Assembly: GCF_000820225.1 (NCBI RefSeq)
Contig: NZ_CDDK01000020.1
Location: forward strand, 1 to 63,797
Direction of reading: 5' to 3'
Source of the DNA: Aeromonas veronii bv. veronii
GTDB lineage: Bacteria > Pseudomonadota > Gammaproteobacteria > Enterobacterales > Aeromonadaceae
DNA: 63,797 nt
Shown here: positions 58,156-63,797 of the stretch, one piece after another
Layout of the letters: the number at the start of each line of letters is the position of its first letter
Position numbering within the stretch: position 1 is the stretch's first letter
Notes under the pieces: model-generated
Told to the model about the DNA's origin: nothing
The model's input: only the letters and a program-made list of their open reading frames with translations
Database searches by the model: none
Made by a program: the position numbers and the translations under genes

Positions 58156-59504
58156 TGGCGGCCCAGCAGGTTGGTCTGAAAAAGACCCTCAAACTGTGGC
58201 AGGTCGTGGTTATGGGACTGGCGTACCTCACCCCCATGGCGGTGTTCGACACCTTCGGCATCGTTACCGAAATCACCGAAGGCCATGTGCCGACCGCCTA
58301 CCTGTTTGCCCTCATCGGCATGCTGTTCACTGCCCTGAGCTACGGCCATCTGGTACGCAAGTTCCCGTCAGCCGGCTCCGCCTATACCTATGCCCAGAAG
58401 GTGTTTCACCCCTATGTCGGCTTTATGGTGGGCTGGACCTCCCTGCTCGACTACATGTTCATGCCGATGATCAACATGCTGCTGGCCAAGATCTATCTGC
58501 AGGCGCTCTTCCCCGAGGTGGAGCCCTGGACCTATATCTTCGGTCTGGCGGCGGTGATGACCGCCCTCAACCTGCGCGGCATCAAGCTGGTGGCCAACTT
58601 CAACAGCGTCATCGTCATCATGCAGTTCAGCATCATCGCCGTCTTTATCGGCCTGATCGCCTGGGGCGTGCACAATGGCGAAGGGCTGGGTACCGTGGCC
58701 AGCAGCCGGCCCTTCTTCTCCGAGCAGATCAACATCTCGCCGCTGCTGATGGGGGCCTCGATCCTCTGTCTGTCGTTCCTCGGCTTTGATGCCATCAGCA
58801 CCCTGTCGGAAGAGACCCCGGACGCGGATCGGGTTATCCCGCGCGCCATCGTGCTGACGGCGCTGATCGGCGGTGTGCTGTTTGTCACCACCTCCTACTT
58901 CCTGCAGCTCTTCTTCCCGGACATCTCCCGCTTCCAGCATCCGGATGCGGTACTGCCGGAGATCGCCCTCTATGTCGGCGGCAAGCTGTTCCAGGCGGTG
59001 GTGCTGGTCTGCACCACAGTAGCGGTGCTGGCCTCGGGGCTCGCTTCCCACGCCGGTGTATCGCGCCTGCTCTACGTGATGGGTCGTGATCGCGCCCTGC
59101 CCGCCCGCTTCTTCGGTTACATCCATCCGAAGTGGCAGACTCCGGCGTTCAACGTGCTGCTGGTCGGCCTGCTGGCCCTCTCTGCGGTGTCGCTGGATCT
59201 GGAGATGGCGCTGGCGCTGATCAACTTTGGCGCCCTGGTGGCCTTCACCTTCGTCAATCTGGCGGTGATTGCCCACTTCTATGTGAAGCTGGGCCGCAAC
59301 AAGTGTCTCAAGGATCACCTGATGTACCTGCTGCTGCCGCTCTGTGGGGCCGCCTGCATCGGGGTACTGTGGCTCAACCTCGAGCCCTCCTCCTTCGAGC
59401 TGGGGCTGATCTGGGCGGCGCTGGGGGCCATCTACCTGTTCCTGCGCCTCACCGTGTTCCGCATCCCGCTGCATACCGCCGACAAGGTGGAGATCGCCCA
59501 GTAA
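58155..59504 (+). CDS. puuP: PuuP-like putrescine importer 1
   Basis: 449 residues of the APC superfamily, twelve hydrophobic segments. [39 protein letters not shown] and [31 protein letters not shown] match E. coli PuuP almost continuously. It imports putrescine by proton symport. GAGGA inside the leader ORF is the ribosome site. Very similar to the next copy (puuP2). Confidence 0.92.
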   Translation: MAAQQVGLKKTLKLWQVVVMGLAYLTPMAVFDTFGIVTEITEGHVPTAYLFALIGMLFTALSYGHLVRKFPSAGSAYTYAQKVFHPYVGFMVGWTSLLDYMFMPMINMLLAKIYLQALFPEVEPWTYIFGLAAVMTALNLRGIKLVANFNSVIVIMQFSIIAVFIGLIAWGVHNGEGLGTVASSRPFFSEQINISPLLMGASILCLSFLGFDAISTLSEETPDADRVIPRAIVLTALIGGVLFVTTSYFLQLFFPDISRFQHPDAVLPEIALYVGGKLFQAVVLVCTTVAVLASGLASHAGVSRLLYVMGRDRALPARFFGYIHPKWQTPAFNVLLVGLLALSAVSLDLEMALALINFGALVAFTFVNLAVIAHFYVKLGRNKCLKDHLMYLLLPLCGAACIGVLWLNLEPSSFELGLIWAALGAIYLFLRLTVFRIPLHTADKVEIAQ

Positions 59505-59531
59505 CCGCTGGCGCCCCTCCCCCCGATAGCG

Positions 59532-59563
59532 AACAAGGAGCCTGCGGGCTCCTTGTTGTTTTT
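59532..59563 (+). terminator. puuP1 terminator
   Basis: AACAAGGAGCC-TGCG-GGCTCCTTGTTGTTTTT. Confidence 0.88.
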
Positions 59564-59960
59564 GCGGTGCGCTGGTGGCCAGCAGCACGGGTTGCCAGAA
59601 ATGCGGTTTCTGCAGGAAGTGTGACTGATTTCAAATAACTACCCAGCTGGGCTGCTCGCCGGGCCATGGCCCGAGCCGCGTCGCCTTCTATCCTCAGTCA
59701 TTAATGTGAATGGATATGCAATAGATCTTTTTCCACTTCACCCCCTCTCATCCCCCGCCAGCCGATAAGCTCGCAGGACTCGAGCCCGGGGGAACGCCGC
59801 CAAATATGATCAGGATCAATGTTGAGGCGCTATGCACCCTGCAGCCCCGATTTGCCGATTTTTCATACGCCATGACAGGGTTCTCTTCCCCCCCGAAAAA
59901 GGGGGAGCGGCTCGGGGACGGCTGCAGGGGGCGAGTGACCACTTACCTGCCCCGTGCGTA

Positions 59961-59974
59961 TGCAAAAAAATGCG
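59961..59974. promoter_or_regulatory. Dyad operator upstream of puuP2
   Basis: TGCAAAAAAATGCG, same place and form as 57815-57828. Confidence 0.5.
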
Positions 59975-59993
59975 TTAATCCGCCCTTTTTTGC

Positions 59994-60022
59994 TTGTCAA
60001 GGGGGCTGACCGAATGCACAAT
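59994..60022 (+). promoter_or_regulatory. puuP2 promoter
   Basis: TTGTCA-N17-CACAAT, identical in hexamers and spacing to the puuP1 promoter. Confidence 0.7.
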
Positions 60023-60038
60023 ACGCCGCCAATAAAGG

Positions 60039-60074
60039 ACCGATGTTCACTGCGACATCGGTTTTTGTATTTTT
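60039..60074 (+). terminator. Leader terminator/attenuator ahead of puuP2
   Basis: ACCGATGT-TCACTGCG-ACATCGGT then TTTTGTATTTTT. No gene precedes it that needs a terminator here, which argues that the hairpin acts on the leader. Confidence 0.75.
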
Positions 60075-60129
60075 GAAGTGCAGTACAAACCCACCACAAG
60101 AGGCCGGAACGTTTCCGGAAGTGATATTC

Positions 60130-60148
60130 GAGATTGCCAAACAATCTC
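60130..60148 (+). other. Conserved hairpin in puuP2 leader
   Basis: GAGATT-GCCAAAC-AATCTC, counterpart of 57979-57996. Confidence 0.5.
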
Positions 60149-60168
60149 CCGACGTTGAGAGGATAACA

Positions 60169-60309
60169 ATGGGGCGTTTTAATGCTTTCCTGCCGGTACA
60201 GCCCGGTATGCGCCTCCCCGGCGCCCTTGATGTACAGGCTTGCGAATCCATCGTATCCCTGCGCTCGTTGCAAGCACGTGCTGCGGCACTGATTGAGGAG
60301 AAAGCGTAA
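60169..60309 (+). CDS. Leader ORF 2 upstream of puuP2
   Basis: 46 residues: [20 protein letters not shown] at the start, ALIEEKA at the end. AGAGGA is six bases before the ATG. The TAA overlaps the permease ATG (TAATG), as in copy 1. The frame is open for more codons upstream, but those are not shared with copy 1 whereas the ATG and its ribosome site are. Confidence 0.72.
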   Translation: MGRFNAFLPVQPGMRLPGALDVQACESIVSLRSLQARAAALIEEKA

Positions 60310-61655
60310 TGGCATCGCAAAACGCCAAGCTGCTCAAGACCCTTACCCTGACACAAGTGATTGTGATGGGTCTGGCCTATCTGACCCCCATGGCTGTCTT
60401 CGACACCTTCGCCATCGTCGGTGACATCACCGATGGCCGGGTCGCCACCGCCTATCTGCTGGCTCTGGGTGGCATCCTGCTCACCGCTTTCAGCTACGGA
60501 CATCTGGTACGCAAGTTCCCCTCTGCGGGCTCTGCCTATACCTATGCCCAGAAAGTGTTCAACCCCTACGTCGGTTTCATGGTCGGCTGGTCATCCCTGC
60601 TCGACTACATGTTCATGCCGATGATCAACATCCTGCTGGCCAAGATCTACCTGACCGCCATGTTCCCGGGCGTCGAGCCCTGGGTGTTCATCTTCGGTCT
60701 GGTGACCGTGATGACCTTCCTGAACCTGCGCGGCATCAATCTGGTAGCCAACTTCAATGGTCTGATCGTGGTGATCCAGCTGGCCATCATCACCCTCTTT
60801 ATCGGCCTGATGGCGTGGGGCATCTACCACGGCGAAGGGGCTGGCACCCTGATGAGCAGCCGTCCGTTCCACTTCGAGTCAGCACAGCTGGTACCGCTCT
60901 TTACCGGTGCGACCATCCTCTGCTTCTCGTTCCTGGGCTTTGACGGTCTGAGTTCCCTCTCCGAAGAGACTCCGAATGCCGGCAAGGTGATCCCCAAGGC
61001 GATCGTGCTGACTGCCCTTATCGGCGGCATCATCTTCGTGGTGGTATCTTACTGCCTGCAGCTCTACTTCCCGAGCCTCTCCCGCTTCCAGCATCCCGAC
61101 GCGGTACTGCCGGAGATCGCCCTCTACGTTGGCGGCACCTTCTTCCAGTCCGTGGTGCTGGTCTGCACCACGGTCGCGGTACTGGCCTCCGGCATGGCGG
61201 CTCACGCCGGTGTCTCGCGCATCCTCTACGTGATGGGGCGTGATCGCATGATCCCGGAGCGGGTGTTTGGCTACATCCACCCGAAATACCGCACTCCGGC
61301 CATCAACGTGCTGATGGTGGGCGGTCTGGCCCTCTCCGCCGTGTCGTTTGATCTGGATACCGCGCTGGCGCTGGTCAACTTCGGCGCACTGGTGGCGTTC
61401 AGCTTCGTCAACCTGTCGGTGATCGGTCAGTTCTGGGTGCGCGAGAAGCGCAACAAGACCCTCAAGGATCACGTCATCTACCTGCTGATGCCGCTGCTCG
61501 GCGCCGCCACCATCGGTGCGCTGTGGATCAACCTGGAGCAGAGCTCGCTGGAGCTGGGCCTGATCTGGGCTGGCCTCGGCGCAACCTATCTGTTCCTGCG
61601 TCTGGCGGTGTTCCGTATCCCGTTCCGTCAATACGAGGAAGCGGCTGACGCCTGA
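60309..61655 (+). CDS. PuuP-like putrescine importer 2
   Basis: 448 residues, APC superfamily. [44 protein letters not shown] and the rest align residue by residue with puuP1, so the two are paralogues from duplication that included the leader. They may differ in affinity, substrate (putrescine versus other polyamines or GABA) or conditions of expression. Followed by a strong terminator. Confidence 0.9.
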   Translation: MASQNAKLLKTLTLTQVIVMGLAYLTPMAVFDTFAIVGDITDGRVATAYLLALGGILLTAFSYGHLVRKFPSAGSAYTYAQKVFNPYVGFMVGWSSLLDYMFMPMINILLAKIYLTAMFPGVEPWVFIFGLVTVMTFLNLRGINLVANFNGLIVVIQLAIITLFIGLMAWGIYHGEGAGTLMSSRPFHFESAQLVPLFTGATILCFSFLGFDGLSSLSEETPNAGKVIPKAIVLTALIGGIIFVVVSYCLQLYFPSLSRFQHPDAVLPEIALYVGGTFFQSVVLVCTTVAVLASGMAAHAGVSRILYVMGRDRMIPERVFGYIHPKYRTPAINVLMVGGLALSAVSFDLDTALALVNFGALVAFSFVNLSVIGQFWVREKRNKTLKDHVIYLLMPLLGAATIGALWINLEQSSLELGLIWAGLGATYLFLRLAVFRIPFRQYEEAADA

Positions 61656-61679
61656 TCCTTTGCGGATAACGGATAGACA

Positions 61680-61712
61680 GAAGGGGAGCCATGGCTCCCC
61701 TTCTTGCTATTT
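61680..61712 (+). terminator. puuP2 terminator
   Basis: GAAGGGGAGCC-AT-GGCTCCCCTTCTTGCTATTT. Confidence 0.85.
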
Positions 61713-61884
61713 GACGGGCTGAAAATGGGGCTCGACTATTGCCACTCTGGCGCAGCCTACCCGTAGTGGTCGGCAAGAAACAGACCGGACGGATGGCGCC
61801 ACCAGCCATATTTCTCGCCATCCCCATCATCTATTGGCGAGCAAACCACCAACGCAAGTCATAAAACCATCATAAAAGTGTCAC

Positions 61885-61904
61885 CTTGTCATATTTCTGT
61901 CATT
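61885..61904 (+). promoter_or_regulatory. Pho box
   Basis: CTTGTCATATTTCTGTCATT: two CTGTCAT-type half sites 11 bases apart, very near the PhoB consensus. It lies about 65 bases before the Na/Pi transporter start. Confidence 0.8.
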
Positions 61905-61968
61905 AACCACTGATTAAATGCGCGGGTCATCAACAACCCAAGACGGAACGACCGTCTCAAGAGGCTTT

Positions 61969-63117
61969 ATGCAACACCATCACTCCTTGTCACAGCCGCC
62001 CGCGACCCGCGCCCTGTTCAACTGGATGAGTGTCATCGTACTGGTCTACCTGATCCTGGTTGCCGTGGGCGCCATCTCCCACGGCTTCAAAGATTTCTCC
62101 GGCGGCGCCGAGGGCGCAGCCCAGATCTTCGCCTTTGCCAACAACCCCTTTGTAGCCCTGCTGCTGGGTATTCTCGCTACCGCGCTGGTGCAATCCTCCA
62201 GCACCGTCACCTCGGTGATCGTTGGTCTGGTGGCTGGCGGCCTGCCCATCAGCATGGCCATCCCCATGGTCATGGGGGCCAACCTCGGCACCACCATCAC
62301 CAACACCATCGTCTCCATGGGCCATGTGCGGGATCGCGCCGAGTTCCGCCGCGCCTTCGCCGCCGCCACCGTGCACGACTTCTTCAACCTGCTGGCGGTG
62401 TTCATCTTCCTGCCGCTGGAACTGATGTTCGGCCTGCTGCAACACAGCGCCGAGTGGCTGGCCAACCTGCTGGTAGGCTCCGCCAACATGTCGATGAAGG
62501 GCATGGACTTCATGAAGCCGCTGACCGCACCGGCCCAGCAGCTGATTGACAGCGCTGTCGCCTTCCTGCCGGGCAAGGGTGCCGCCATCGCGACCATCAT
62601 CATCGGTATCCTGCTGATCCTCGCCTGCGTCACTTATCTCGGCAAAGTGCTGCAACAGGTACTGGTTGGCCGCGCCAAAGAGGTGCTGCACAAGGCGCTG
62701 GGCCGTGGCCCGCTGACCGGCATTACCTCCGGTGCGCTGGTGACCATCATGGTGCAGTCCTCCTCCACCACCACCAGCCTGATGATCCCGCTGGCTGGCG
62801 GCGGCGTGTTCAGCACCCGTCAGCTCTACCCCTTCACCCTGGGGGCCAATATCGGGACCACCATCACCGCCCTGCTGGCAGCCACCGCCATCAGCGGAGC
62901 CGGTGCCCAGCTGGCCCTGACCATCGCACTGGTCCACGTGCTGTTCAACCTCTTTGCCGTGGTCATCATCTATGGCATCCCCTTCCTGCGCGACCTGCCG
63001 GTGCGCGCCGCCGAGGGGCTGGCCCGGGTCGGCAGCGAGAACAAGCTGCTGGCTCTGGGTTATGTAACGGGTCTCTTCTTCGCCCTGCCCGCCCTGATGA
63101 TGGTGGCCGCCAAGTAA
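61969..63117 (+). CDS. Na+/phosphate cotransporter (NptA-like)
   Basis: 382 residues with about nine membrane segments in two repeats, each marked by QSSST: ALVQSSSTVTSVIVGLV near residue 72 and IMVQSSSTTTSLMIPLA near 262, with GANLGTTITNT and GANIGTTITAL following. Imports phosphate using sodium. The ATG at 61969 follows AAGAGG. Expected to be induced in low phosphate through the Pho box. Confidence 0.93.
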   Translation: MQHHHSLSQPPATRALFNWMSVIVLVYLILVAVGAISHGFKDFSGGAEGAAQIFAFANNPFVALLLGILATALVQSSSTVTSVIVGLVAGGLPISMAIPMVMGANLGTTITNTIVSMGHVRDRAEFRRAFAAATVHDFFNLLAVFIFLPLELMFGLLQHSAEWLANLLVGSANMSMKGMDFMKPLTAPAQQLIDSAVAFLPGKGAAIATIIIGILLILACVTYLGKVLQQVLVGRAKEVLHKALGRGPLTGITSGALVTIMVQSSSTTTSLMIPLAGGGVFSTRQLYPFTLGANIGTTITALLAATAISGAGAQLALTIALVHVLFNLFAVVIIYGIPFLRDLPVRAAEGLARVGSENKLLALGYVTGLFFALPALMMVAAK

Positions 63118-63133
63118 GCGCCGCCGCCATGAC

Positions 63134-63163
63134 AAGGGGCGAGTCACCGACTCGCCCCTTTTT
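63134..63163 (+). terminator. Terminator after Na/Pi transporter
   Basis: AAGGGGCGAGT-CACCG-ACTCGCCCCTTTTT. Confidence 0.85.
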
Positions 63164-63291
63164 GCGTCCAGCTCGCCGGGCTTTGCCTGCCTGCTCACAT
63201 CCTCCCGCCCTGTGGCTCGCCATCAGGGGCGGTGCGCGATAAGATGGCGCCCTCATTGCACTTTTTACATTTCATGGAACAGGAAAAACCG

Positions 63292-63762
63292 ATGAAATTC
63301 ATACTGATCGCGCTGCTCATCGCCGGGGTGGCCTACTACTTCTACTCCAGCAGCAACAACAAGAAGCTGGCGGCCGACAACGTGCGGATTGGCGCCGAGT
63401 TCCTCGCCAGCAACAAGGAGAAGCCGCTGGTGACCACCACCGCCTCCGGCCTGCAGTACGAAGTGCTGACCCCGGGCACCGGCACCGTTCACCCCACTGC
63501 CACCAGCAAGGTGAAGGTGCATTACGAGGGCAAGCTGCTGGACGGTACCGTCTTTGACAGCTCGGTCGCCCGTGGCGAGCCCATCGAATTTGGCCTCAAT
63601 CAGGTGATCGCTGGCTGGACCGAAGGGGTACAGCTGATGGTGGAAGGTGAGAAGACCCGTTTCTACATCCCCGCCAACCTCGCCTACGGCGACCGTGCCG
63701 CTGGCAAAATCCCGCCGGGATCAGTCCTGATCTTCGACGTGGAGCTGTTGGGTATCCAGTAA
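63292..63762 (+). CDS. FKBP-type peptidyl-prolyl isomerase
   Basis: 156 residues. An N-terminal membrane anchor (MKFILIALLIAGVAYYFYSSS) precedes an FKBP domain with SGLQYEVLTPGTG, KVKVHYEGKLLDGTVFDSS, GWTEGVQLMVEGEKTRFYIP and IPPGSVLIFDVELL. It probably acts in the periplasm on envelope proteins. AGGA precedes the ATG at 63292. The gene is complete and ends 35 bases from the window edge. Confidence 0.9.
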   Translation: MKFILIALLIAGVAYYFYSSSNNKKLAADNVRIGAEFLASNKEKPLVTTTASGLQYEVLTPGTGTVHPTATSKVKVHYEGKLLDGTVFDSSVARGEPIEFGLNQVIAGWTEGVQLMVEGEKTRFYIPANLAYGDRAAGKIPPGSVLIFDVELLGIQ

Positions 63763-63797
63763 GCACTCCGTCACGCTCCATCAGCAACAAGGCCAGC

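Larger units (their letters stand above)
59564..60168. other. Long intergenic leader of puuP2
   Basis: No gene in 59564-59930; GC-rich with short poly-C runs near 59885. From 59934 (GTGACCAC) the sequence parallels the puuP1 upstream region and holds the operator, promoter and hairpins listed separately. Confidence 0.6.

Noticed and set aside
60043..60168. Longer version of leader ORF 2 starting at 60043
   Set aside because: The extension covers the hairpins and has no counterpart before puuP1; the ATG at 60169 has a good ribosome site and matches copy 1.
61990..63198. 402-codon minus ORF opposite the Na/Pi transporter
   Set aside because: Q/H/D/G-rich shadow frame of a membrane protein gene.

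Overview
The window is a high-GC gammaproteobacterial chromosome segment, most likely Aeromonas. That is an inference from the gene content: Enterobacteria/Vibrio-like thr and trp operons with leader peptides, ArcA, PuuP-type transporters, PhoPQ, an RcsF-TrmO neighbourhood, and about 60% GC core genes interrupted by short AT-rich inserts. No rRNA, CRISPR array, intact insertion sequence or prophage was seen.

Layout. 1-3.2 kb: an AT-rich two-gene island (AAA ATPase with DUF3696 plus a partner resembling MIT_C/PLD-like proteins), a candidate defence pair. 3.2-9 kb: thrLABC on the minus strand with a Thr/Ile-rich leader peptide and attenuator, then lasT. 9-16 kb: aceK, tesB, rluB, scpB, scpA, yciO and rnm. 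16.2-23.5 kb: trpL and trpE-G-D-CF-B-A with an attenuator. 23.7-25.3 kb: a second AT-rich insert with one lipoprotein gene between direct repeats. 25.3-31 kb: a DUF457 hydrolase, a BPL-N lipoprotein, a small charged protein, a stand-alone tubulin/FtsZ-like GTPase and a NupC-type transporter. 31.3-35.5 kb: arsR-arsD-arsA-acr3-arsC. 35.7-39.2 kb: envelope proteins, an RraA-family protein, DUF3293, arcA (FNR-like site upstream) and two tRNA-Gly genes. 39.4-46.7 kb: cydDC, rcsF, DUF488, an epimerase, trmO and cytochrome b561. 46.8-49.7 kb: a membrane bactofilin and phoPQ. 50-51.2 kb: a third AT-rich insert with three small unknown genes, one of them a 50-residue Gly/Ser-rich ORF. 51.2-52.5 kb: small enzymes. 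52.5-61.7 kb: a putrescine/GABA module (puuB, puuR, gabD, gabT and two puuP-like importers). 61.9-63.8 kb: a Na/Pi cotransporter behind a Pho box, and an FKBP isomerase.

Most interesting observations: (1) the two puuP-like genes each carry the same elaborate leader: a TGCA-type dyad, a TTGTCA-N17-CACAAT promoter, an immediate terminator-like hairpin, a second hairpin, and a 43- or 46-codon ORF whose stop overlaps the permease start (TAATG); this looks like a duplicated, undescribed attenuation or translational-coupling device. (2) All three AT-rich inserts begin at copies of one roughly 46-bp motif ending GGGCGGTAGC, suggesting a common insertion site or mobile end. (3) The ATPase/MIT_C-like pair and the solitary tubulin homologue are candidates for uncharacterised systems.

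The genes work together mainly as amino-acid biosynthesis (Thr, Trp), polyamine catabolism (putrescine import, gamma-glutamyl route, GABA to succinate), arsenic resistance, and respiratory or envelope regulation (ArcA, PhoPQ, CydDC, RcsF). All assignments come from reading the sequence; no database search was run.
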